From NCBI GenBank assembly GCA_002633025.1, contig NMRB01000392.1, forward strand, positions 291,374 through 355,373: a stretch of 64,000 nucleotides of DNA, in the 5' to 3' direction. The translations under genes and the position numbers were made by a program. The notes under the pieces are model-generated. The model did not search any database and had not been told where the DNA came from. It worked only from the letters and a program-made list of their open reading frames with translations. This DNA comes from Notospermus geniculatus (taxonomy: Eukaryota > Nemertea > Pilidiophora > Heteronemertea > Lineidae). Below, one piece after another: positions 58,001 through 64,000 of this stretch (position 1 is its first letter; each line of letters begins with the position of its first letter).

Positions 58001-58643
58001 GAGACAAACATCAGTAAGATTTGATAAACCAATTTACATAGGAGCAACAGTTTTAGAATTATCAAAGTTGTTAATGTATAAATTCTATTATGAAATATTA
58101 CAGCCTTATTTTGGAGAAAAGAACATAGAATTACTCTATTCAGACACAGATGCGTTCGTTTTGAAGCTGAAAACAAATAATTTAACAAAGGATCTAGGCA
58201 ATTTAAAGGAACACTTTGATTTCAGTAATTATCCAAAAGATCATCCATTATATGATGTAAGTAAAAAGAAAGTCCCTGGTTACTTTAAAGATGAATTAGC
58301 TGGTGAAGAAATGACAGAATTTATAGCTTTAAGAAGTAAAATGTATGCATATAAAACAAAGGAAGCTGAATCTAAAAAGTTAAACGGATTAAGTAAGCAC
58401 GTGGTCAAGAAACACATAACATTTGAGGATTATTTGAGTTCACTATTTGATAGTAAAATATTCAACCATGATATGAGGACTTTGAGATCAGAAAAAGATA
58501 ATATGTATGTAGAAGAAATAAATAAAAAAAGTCTATGTCCCTTTGATGATAAAAGATATATCTTAGATGATGGTAAAACTACATTACCATTTGGGGCTTA
58601 TTATGAGGCTTTAATCGATTATCGTGATTTTCAGGCTGTTTAA
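55016..58643 (+). pseudogene. Protein-primed family B DNA polymerase, interrupted twice
   Basis: The first frame (55016-56989) has an N-terminal C2H2-like pair (CESCNTD) and a long lead region. It then shows a second metal site (CRRCMNAF with HKKKC), exonuclease motif I (YADFES) and a treble-clef insert (CYYCKKKL, VRDHDHYNGKFRG). It ends at a TAG (56987-56989). The same frame continues at once from 56990 to 57754 with SDVLLLADLF and the polymerase motif DANNLYGW. A frame change near 57717-57754 leads to the third part (57717-58643) with NNAFYGK and the catalytic YSDTDAF, closing with CPFDDKRYIL. Such enzymes replicate Polintons and adenovirus-like genomes from a terminal protein. The interruptions make it inactive unless the TAG is read through and the sequence has an error. 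Confidence 0.9.
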
Positions 58644-58667
58644 ATGGTTTAAATTTCTACTAAATAA

Positions 58668-59310
58668 ATGGAGAGAAACGCAAAGCACGAAATCATAAAG
58701 ACGCCAGAACCAATAGAAATATGGGAAAATTGGAATGGTTGGGGGAAAACATGTTCAGGGTGCAAGTTAAATAAATATCTTATTGAATTTTATAAAAATC
58801 AGAATTACTGCAAAGATTGTAAAAGAGAATATCAACATAAATACATGCATGGTTACATGAATGAAAAATATAAGGACCCAGAATTTTACGAAATACAGCT
58901 AATTAGAAATAGAGAGAGGAAATACCTATGTAGCTCTTACCAAATACCTTGGTTGTACAACTAAATTCTTTAACAGGTGGTTACAGTATCAAAGGGACAT
59001 AAATCCTGATCCGATCGTCATCGAAGAATTAGATCATGTATTGCCGGTTGCTCATTTTAGTGACAAACCGCATATATGCTGGAACTGGATAAATATCAGA
59101 CCAATCAGCGAGGAAGAAAATAGAGAAAAAAGTGATAAAATAGATTTTGACTTATTCTACGATCAAATAGTTAAAGCTTATGATTTTATTAACTGCGAAG
59201 CGCTGGAAACCATAGAGAAGAACATATTTACAAACTTTAATTTCGTATACAATATATATAGTATCCTAACCAAAAGAAATAGAAGAGTGACGAGGGAGAG
59301 TGGAGAGTGA
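58668..59310 (+). pseudogene. HNH endonuclease-like protein, copy 1, frame change
   Basis: The first frame (58668-58964) begins at AAATAAATGG and holds a zinc-binding pair (CSGCK and CKDCK). A second frame continues to 59310 with ELDHVLPVAHF and WNWINIRPISEEEN, the pattern of HNH nucleases (Asp-His before a short loop, then Asn and a final charged helix). The frames disagree between about 58900 and 58970. It resembles the minus-strand gene at 61518-62843 in order and motifs. The product may cut DNA during replication or packaging, which is inference. Confidence 0.7.
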
Positions 59311-59312
59311 CG
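59286..59312 (+). repeat. GAGGGAGAGTGGAGAG repeat, copy 1
   Basis: The sequence GTGACGAGGGAGAGTGGAGA followed by GTGACGAG overlaps the end of the HNH gene. The same word recurs at 60154 and 60224, and inverted at 61008 and 61062. Confidence 0.85.
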
Positions 59313-59345
59313 AGTATCATACTTAAAACATTTATATTACAATAA

Positions 59346-59840
59346 ATGAGTTATATTAATAATATAAATTTTTGCCATAATTGTAAAAGATGGGGGTTAA
59401 CCGAAAATGATGATTGTAAATATTGTACTTATTGCCATATATATATAAATAAAAATAAAAAATCTAATTTTAATTTATCTTGTCATATTAATAATAAGAA
59501 AATTCATTTTAATAATATTATGAAATCATTTTTATCTAAGCAATGTAATGATAATGTAATAACTAAAATCAAGGATGATATCAAAAGTAATAAAATGAAT
59601 TTACAAAAGTTAACTAGTGATTATATAAGTAATATAATCGAAGAAGAATATAATATAAGAAGAAAAGATTATAAATTAGAATTTGAAATAGTTAATCGTG
59701 TATATAATCGTGATCGTTTAACTAAAAGAGAAATAGAGAGAATATCTAAAATATTCTATCAATTAATAAAGTTCATATTTAATAAGAAACTTACAAAAAC
59801 TATTAATTGTAAGTTCTATTTAGGTAAGATATTTGAATAA
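59346..59840 (+). CDS. Unknown AT-rich gene with Cys-rich N-terminus
   Basis: The 164-residue frame starts in CAATAAATGAG. Four Cys (CHNCKRWG and CKYCTYC) within the first 35 residues suggest a zinc-binding module. The rest is Asn-, Lys- and Ile-rich and predicted helical (NIIEEEYNIRRKDY). Reading past the stop at 59838 the DNA stays very AT-rich and a short frame follows. No family recognised. Confidence 0.6.
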   Translation: MSYINNINFCHNCKRWGLTENDDCKYCTYCHIYINKNKKSNFNLSCHINNKKIHFNNIMKSFLSKQCNDNVITKIKDDIKSNKMNLQKLTSDYISNIIEEEYNIRRKDYKLEFEIVNRVYNRDRLTKREIERISKIFYQLIKFIFNKKLTKTINCKFYLGKIFE

Positions 59841-59937
59841 GAAAATTTAAATTTATTAATTAATATACAACCTATTAAAGATCATTATAAAATTAATACC
59901 AATGAATTAAATTGGCAAAAATTTATTACATATCTTA

Positions 59938-60156
59938 ATGAAGAAAAAAAATAAATGTGATTGTGGATTAGAATTATATGATGTTGATAAAAACGATGGA
60001 GAATTTTCAGATAGTGACGATGAAGAAGAAATATTTGAAAAAATAAAATATAATCAAAAAGTATGTTCATGTAAAACATATAGAAAATATTATTGTCCAA
60101 TATTTAAAACTAAAACATTTTATGAAGATAATGAAATGATTGTAAACTCTGAGTGA
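59938..60156 (+). CDS. Small Cys-rich acidic protein
   Basis: A 72-residue frame has CDCG near the start, an acidic centre (DSDDEEEIFEK) and CSC plus a later Cys (YCPIF). It may be the distal part of the preceding gene after a frame break, since it lacks the TAAATG context. Function unknown. Confidence 0.4.
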   Translation: MKKKNKCDCGLELYDVDKNDGEFSDSDDEEEIFEKIKYNQKVCSCKTYRKYYCPIFKTKTFYEDNEMIVNSE

Positions 60157-60272
60157 CGAGTGACGAGGGAGAGTGGAGAGTGACTCGTCATCAGTAAAAT
60201 TTCAACAACATATTTTATTTAATGTGACGAGTGACGAGGGAGAGTGGAGAGTGACTCGTCATCAGTAAAATT
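60154..60272 (+). repeat. GAGGGAGAGTGGAGAG repeats, copies 2 and 3
   Basis: Two direct units (60154-60202 and 60222-60272) read GTGACGAGTGACGAGGGAGA, then GTGGAGAGTGACTCGTCATC. Each contains GACGAG and its inverse CTCGTC, so each can fold. The spacer is ATTTAA-rich. Confidence 0.85.
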
Positions 60273-60300
60273 ACTTATTTAAAAAAAAACGTATTAATAA

Positions 60301-60870
60301 ATGGAGAAGGACAGGACCGCAGAAGAAGAAAGATTAGAAAGAGAATATGATCTAGCAATCGATAAATATATGGAGGAATTCATAGAAAAATACCCAGAAC
60401 ATAAAAGAGAACATGATTCAAGAACTCTTACTCAAAAATACATTGATATAACGAATACTCAAAAATACATTGATATAACGAATACTCTGTCTCCTGAGGA
60501 ATTAAAACAAGAATGTACCGAACATCAAAAAATCAAAACACAGGAATACTGTGAATATGAAATATTCAAATGGGAAAAAGTAATGAAAGAAATTAATAAA
60601 CCTCAATTTGAAGAAAAAGAATACAATTTTATTTTTGGTGGCAGCAAACATCAAAGCACTTACAATCCTAAAGAAAGTGTGAAATGTGAATGTGGAAAAA
60701 CTTATACTAAATCACATAAATCACGTCATTTTAAATTATATCATAAAGAAACAAATTCGGGTACTAGTAATGTTAACTCATTTAACCCTAACGAACGTAT
60801 AAGTTGTCATCTTTGTGGGCAAACTTATACTAAAACCAATAAATCCAGGCATTTTAAAAGATATCATTAA
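60301..60870 (+). CDS. Protein with two C2H2-like fingers at the C-terminus
   Basis: The 189-residue frame starts in TAATAAATGG. It has a charged coiled N-terminal part (EEERLEREYDLAIDKYMEEF), an exact 27-bp tandem duplication giving TQKYIDITN twice, and two fingers (CECGKTYTKSHKSRHFKLYH and CHLCGQTYTKTNKSRHF). The fingers are close copies of each other. It probably binds DNA. Frame intact. Confidence 0.7.
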   Translation: MEKDRTAEEERLEREYDLAIDKYMEEFIEKYPEHKREHDSRTLTQKYIDITNTQKYIDITNTLSPEELKQECTEHQKIKTQEYCEYEIFKWEKVMKEINKPQFEEKEYNFIFGGSKHQSTYNPKESVKCECGKTYTKSHKSRHFKLYHKETNSGTSNVNSFNPNERISCHLCGQTYTKTNKSRHFKRYH

Positions 60871-60888
60871 AAAATCAGTACTTTAATT

Positions 60889-60976
60889 AATGAAATCTGT
60901 AATTAATATACTTTTATAATGAAATCTGTAATTAATATACTTTTATAATGAAATCTGTAATTTATATACTTTTATA
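60889..60976 (+). repeat. Three 29-bp tandem repeats
   Basis: AATGAAATCTGTAATTAATA begins each unit at 60889, 60918 and 60947. They lie just after the plus-strand gene end, in the convergent intergenic region. Confidence 0.9.
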
Positions 60977-61005
60977 GAAAACAATATATCATTAAAAATA
61001 AAGCA

Positions 61006-61114
61006 TGACGAGTAACTCTCCACTCTCCCTCGTCACTCATCAAAATATGTTGTTTAAAGCATGACGAGTAACTCTCCACTCTCCCTCGTCACTCGTCACT
61101 CGTCAAAATATGTT
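61006..61114 (-). repeat. Inverted copies of the GAGGGAGAGTGGAGAG repeat
   Basis: Two units (61006-61055 and 61060-61114) contain CTCTCCACTCTCCCTCGTCA, the complement of the repeats at 60154-60272. The arrays therefore face each other across the 3' ends of converging genes (60870 plus and 61117 minus) and could pair as hairpins. Confidence 0.85.
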
Positions 61115-61116
61115 GT

Positions 61117-61539
61117 TTACAAGAAATACCACACAACTGCCCCGGTTCCACATAAACCGCCAATAATAAATAAATATTCATAATTCCTCATCTCCTTACT
61201 CGGAGTATAATAGTCACTTAATTGAGGTTGCTTTCTTAATTGTATTTTATTTGTTGGGTGTTGTTCATTATATAATTCTAGGGAAGTATTAGTCTGTCTA
61301 AAATCTAAAGCTGCCTGGTTTTCCTTCTTCCTTTGAAGATTGACGAAATCAATTACTTGTTGCCTATGTTGGTTCCATTCATCTGTAGCCTTCTGTAATT
61401 TTTCTTCTGCCAGGTTATGACGTTTCTGTTCTTCTAAATAACCATTCTTATCTAGTACTTTAAACAAATAACCAGAACCAGTAAAAGCAAAAGCATTAGT
61501 TACTGCCCCGCCTATCATCATTGCAATTGCTGTGGCCAT
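61117..61539 (-). CDS. Conserved Polinton/adintovirus protein with two membrane segments
   Basis: The 140-residue protein starts in GATAAATGG. It begins with a hydrophobic Gly/Ala-rich segment (MATAIAMMIGGAVTNAFAF), continues with a long charged helix region (about residues 35-80, for example EEQKRHNLAEEKLQKATDEW), and ends with a second hydrophobic segment (FIIGGLCGTGAVVWYFL). This pattern is, to my recollection, found in Polinton-type elements of several animals, where the role is unknown. It may be a virion membrane or structural protein. Frame intact. Confidence 0.7.
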   Translation of the reverse strand: MATAIAMMIGGAVTNAFAFTGSGYLFKVLDKNGYLEEQKRHNLAEEKLQKATDEWNQHRQQVIDFVNLQRKKENQAALDFRQTNTSLELYNEQHPTNKIQLRKQPQLSDYYTPSKEMRNYEYLFIIGGLCGTGAVVWYFL

Positions 61540-62843
61540 TTATCTAGTGTAAAAAGCAATGTTGAAATATTAAAATAATAATATAACATATCTGTTCGCG
61601 CTTCTTTATTGGTATAACTATATCCACCAATAAATTCTCTTGCTTTATTCAATTGTGTTTGAAATAGGTTGAAATCTACTTTAGTGCCCTTTTTAAGGTT
61701 TTCTGTAGCATCTAATGGCATGATATTTATCCAACTATCTCTAATTGATAAGAAAGGTGAAGAATCAGAAAACCTTTTGAAATAATGAATAGGAATAACA
61801 TGATCGAAGTGTTCATTGAACGGGTCCTTACTTTGAGACTTAACCCAGTCATAAAAGAATTTATCTGAACACTTCAACACGGATGAGAATATTCCTACTC
61901 TTGAAATAGTGTTTCTTATTTTATTATAAATATACAGTGAGTGCCTGATTTACTGGTGGTCAGGCATGATTTACTGACACCAGGTTTTCCTCATTATAAT
62001 ATGCATTTTAGGACCACAACGGGGTGGGTCAAGCCATTTGAAAGAAGGAAACTACCGCGGTCTGGTAGTATTATTGAATGATTCAACGACTTTCATGAAT
62101 GCCCTGGACCTTGAAATCATTCTTAACGGCCTTGCATGCAACAATAGTAACCTCTTTTCAATGACTACGGTCGAAGTCAACTTCCAACAAGGTAAAATGC
62201 CAAACCTGTGCAACAGAAACACCATAAAGTGAACAAAAAATGATTAATCCACAGACCACAGTATTTACCAGTTGACTGAGCAATACCTTGGATTTGCTAG
62301 ACTCATGGAAAGTAAACCAATTTACCCTGGAATCATTAGGTAACTGCGACATGGATTATTTACAATCTGACCTGTGTTAGGTTTAATGTCCTAGCAGGAA
62401 CACCATGAAAAATTATTGAAACAGACATCCCTTATTTCCTGAGCCTGATCATTGAACCACTGTGCACAACAATGCTAAAAGGTGTGCTCATTTTCTGATT
62501 GCCCCATGTTTTACTTGTTATTATAAACTGGGGTTCATTCCTATGCCAACTCCCCTTTTCTGGGCCCCACTGATCTGGACTTAGAAAATTCTAACAACCA
62601 CCAGTAAATCAGGCACTCACTGTATCTATTTTCGTAATTATCTATTTTATCTTGTCTATTTCTTTCTTTTATTTTTGTAGAACAATCTTTACAGACACAC
62701 TTTAAGGATGAAGGAGAAAATTCTTCCAGTGGTTTAGTTTTTCCACAACATGTTTCATCCCCCCTACACGTTTCATAATTATAATCCAGTTTATCAATCG
62801 TTTCAGATAATTTTAATTTTTTCGTTTGTTTTCGGTTTATCAT
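61518..62843 (-). pseudogene. HNH endonuclease-like protein, copy 2, split by a MITE
   Basis: The N-terminal part (from 62843, in AAATAAATG) has a zinc-binding pair (CCGKTKPLEEFSP and CVCKDC). It is cut at about 62623 by a 688-bp MITE. The C-terminal part resumes on the other side (61932 down to 61518) with HFDHVIPIHYF and SWINIMPLDATENLKKG, the HNH-type motifs. The two halves are not in the same frame as they stand, so a second lesion lies near the insertion. Its order of modules matches the plus-strand gene at 58668-59310, and it overlaps the start of the 140-residue gene by 22 bp. Confidence 0.75.
61935..62622. mobile_element. Tc1/mariner-type MITE inserted in the HNH gene
   Basis: The ends CAGTGAGTGCCTGATTTACT and AGTAAATCAGGCACTCACTG are inverted copies, and TA flanks both sides (61933-61934 and 62623-62624). 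The interior from about 62130 to 62350 is related to the small MITE at 4785-5003, so it is composite. The insertion proves that the host was the recipient of later activity. Confidence 0.88.
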
Positions 62844-62869
62844 TTATTTAATAATTTTTTTTTTAATAA

Positions 62870-63232
62870 ATGGAACGTAACACAAACAACTTTCAACTTA
62901 CAAACTTCTTAACAGAACTCAATGAAGAATTTAAACCCAAACCACCACAGCCTTATACTAAGTTAGCTGACTTGCCACAAAATATACAATACATCATAAA
63001 AGACCTATCATTTACAGAAACAAAGTATGGTAAAAAGTTATCAATAACATTAGTTTACTCTACTCTTGGTGTTGACGCAGAGTACAGGACATTTTTACCA
63101 GAAAGATTTAACAGATTGTCTGAACCACAAATTAAGGTCTTAACTATAAATCAAAACATCAGGGCTGTTTACAAAGGAAAGGACAAAAATGGTAATCATC
63201 AGATAACTTTCTTCCCAATAAATGAAGTATAA
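62870..63232 (+). CDS. Small protein with possible OB-like fold
   Basis: A 120-residue protein starts in TAATAAATGG, only 26 bp from the divergent minus-strand start at 62843. The core KYGKKLSITLVYSTL, then RTFLPERFNRLSE and a final HQITFFPI, has the alternating strand pattern of small single-strand DNA-binding proteins. That role would fit with the polymerase. The assignment is tentative. Frame intact. Confidence 0.55.
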   Translation: MERNTNNFQLTNFLTELNEEFKPKPPQPYTKLADLPQNIQYIIKDLSFTETKYGKKLSITLVYSTLGVDAEYRTFLPERFNRLSEPQIKVLTINQNIRAVYKGKDKNGNHQITFFPINEV

Positions 63233-63238
63233 AGTGTT

Positions 63239-63445
63239 AGTATAAGTAAAACGAGGGGATCCAGATAGACGACTTTTTGTATCGGCAACAGGGTTTTTGC
63301 TGAAATTTAAGCATTTTTCCTTGAAAAGTGCGATTTTTCAAGTGTCGAAAAACCCATGAAAAGTGCTTAAATTATAGCAAAAACCCTGCTGCCGCTGCAA
63401 AACACATTCACATCCATCAGTCGGCCCCCTCGTTTTACTTATACT
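63239..63445. mobile_element. Small palindromic insertion
   Basis: The ends AGTATAAGTAAAACGAGGGG and CCCCTCGTTTTACTTATACT are exact inverted copies. The interior has weaker inverted words (AAATTTAAGCA and TGCTTAAATT). Part of it (CCATGAAAAGTGCTTAAA, CTGCCGCTGC) is repeated in direct orientation at 63498-63545. Confidence 0.75.
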
Positions 63446-63587
63446 GTAAAAAAGTGCTAATGAAAGAACGCTAACTAATCTTCCTTTGTGTCAAAAAACC
63501 ATGAAAAGTACCTAAAAAGTAGCAAAATTGCACTGCCGCTGCCTAAACCCCCCAATATACATATACTCTGGATTTCCTACTGAATAA

Positions 63588-63734
63588 ATGGCCGTGCCGG
63601 AAGTTTACTGTGTTAAATGTAGAAAATTCACCTCAAATAAGGGTAAAGCAATTATTCATAAATTAGCTGGTGGTAGAAAATATTTGTTAGTGAAATGCGC
63701 CATATGTGGGAATAAGAAAGCAAAGTTTATTTAG
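63588..63734 (+). CDS. Small zinc-ribbon protein
   Basis: A 48-residue protein starts in GAATAAATGG. It has two Cys pairs (CVKC and CAIC) separated by a Gly/Lys-rich turn (HKLAGGRKYLLVK), the layout of the short DUF5679-like zinc ribbons found in adintoviruses and other DNA viruses. It lies 7 bp before the second integrase. Role unknown. Confidence 0.75.
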   Translation: MAVPEVYCVKCRKFTSNKGKAIIHKLAGGRKYLLVKCAICGNKKAKFI

Positions 63735-63741
63735 TAAATAA

Positions 63742-64000
63742 ATGGATCATGAACAGTATCTTAGAGATTTGTATTTTAATCCTAAAAGTTCAGTTGCTTA
63801 CTCAAATATTGCTCAAATTTGGAAGAAAGTAAAGTCTGATAGTAAGTTAATCAAATACAAAGAGTTAAAAGAGTTTCTTGAGAATTTACCAACTTATCAG
63901 TTACATAAACCGATCACTACAAAATTCCTTTACAGAAAAACTATGGTTTCTTACATTGATCAACAATGGCAAGCTGATTTAGTTGACATGAAATCGCGAG
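63742..64000 (+). CDS. Second rve-type integrase, N-terminal part (runs off the window)
   Basis: The frame starts in AAATAAATGG and stays open to the window end. Its N-terminal part parallels the integrase at 53826: a YLRDLYFNP-type start, then NLPTYQLHKP, FLYRKTMVSYIDQQWQADL with the first catalytic Asp. It is a clear paralog, not a recent copy, since many residues differ. It supports the presence of a second element or a duplicated integrase. Confidence 0.85.
   Translation, partial: MDHEQYLRDLYFNPKSSVAYSNIAQIWKKVKSDSKLIKYKELKEFLENLPTYQLHKPITTKFLYRKTMVSYIDQQWQADLVDMKSR

Larger units (their letters stand above)
51831..63744. promoter_or_regulatory. TAAATG motif at gene starts
   Basis: Thirteen start codons in this block are preceded directly by TAA, giving TAAATG: plus strand 51837, 52448, 53350, 53826, 55016, 58668, 59346, 60301, 62870, 63588 and 63742, and minus strand 61539 and 62843. 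Nine of them extend to AATAAATG. The two exceptions (52970 and 59938) are the weakest gene calls. The same hexamer is the late promoter and start of poxvirus genes. Its function here is inference. Confidence 0.65.

Noticed and set aside
59286-61114. CRISPR-like array
   Set aside because: The repeats are few, partly inverted and irregularly spaced, and this is animal DNA.
63239-63445. Terminal repeat of the Polinton-type element
   Set aside because: Both arms lie together as one 207-bp palindrome between genes, so it is a small insertion and not an element end.
51837-64000. Major and minor capsid proteins and the adenain-type protease
   Set aside because: I looked for them among all frames and recognised none. 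They may lie beyond the right edge.

Overview
The window is nuclear DNA of an animal, most likely a marine invertebrate. The signs are spliced genes, a tRNA-derived SINE, many terminal-inverted-repeat elements, a Penelope-like retroelement, a Polinton/adintovirus-type element and a small family of rhodopsin-class GPCRs with uninterrupted reading frames. Frequent 'taggcct' words and tandem TGACCT half-sites resemble several marine deuterostome and lophotrochozoan genomes. I cannot name the species.

Host genes. Four intact minus-strand peptide-receptor-like GPCRs lie at 5.5-6.6, 15.9-16.9, 20.1-21.1 and 41.3-42.3 kb, and a GPCR remnant lies at 18.8-19.06 kb. The last two intact genes sit in a direct segmental duplication (19675-21778 and 39897-43038). 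A two-exon C2H2 zinc-finger gene is at 37.7-38.7 kb (minus). Isolated exons include a DUF6589-like exon (22.6 kb) and a THAP-like exon (51.1 kb) interrupted by a MITE.

Mobile DNA fills much of 0-51 kb. There are foldback or MITE elements at 2.6-3.25, 3.55-4.78 (TA duplication), 4.79-5.0 (TA), 7.1-7.9 (PIF/Harbinger, ATG duplication), 8.7-9.1 (9-bp duplication), 9.9-11.1, 18.4-18.75, 22.97-23.7, 23.75-24.2, 34.4-35.7, 42.3, 43.2-43.7, 46.0, 50.5 and 51.3 kb. A Penelope-like reverse transcriptase (24.5-26.5 kb, minus) has one in-frame stop and an 827-bp assembly gap.

The most unusual host-side object is a 5.94-kb element at 27855-33793. It has 272-bp terminal inverted repeats and a 6-bp target duplication (AAGCAG). 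It carries a decayed, spliced PIF1-type helicase gene followed by SAP-like and PHD-finger modules on the minus strand, and a three-exon RFX-like winged-helix gene on the plus strand, nested within the helicase gene. I see no recognised transposase.

From about 51.4 kb to the right edge the DNA turns AT-rich and carries Polinton/adintovirus-type genes: an A32-like packaging ATPase, small membrane proteins, an rve integrase with a chromodomain, a protein-primed family B DNA polymerase, two HNH-type endonuclease-like genes, C2H2 proteins, a conserved two-membrane-segment protein, an OB-like small protein, a zinc ribbon and the start of a second integrase. Capsid and protease genes are not in view. 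Several genes are broken by an in-frame stop, frameshifts, a 28-bp duplication or a MITE. Two integrases and two HNH genes suggest two elements abut or have recombined here. Thirteen starts in this block share a TAAATG hexamer at the initiator ATG, like the late promoters of poxviruses.
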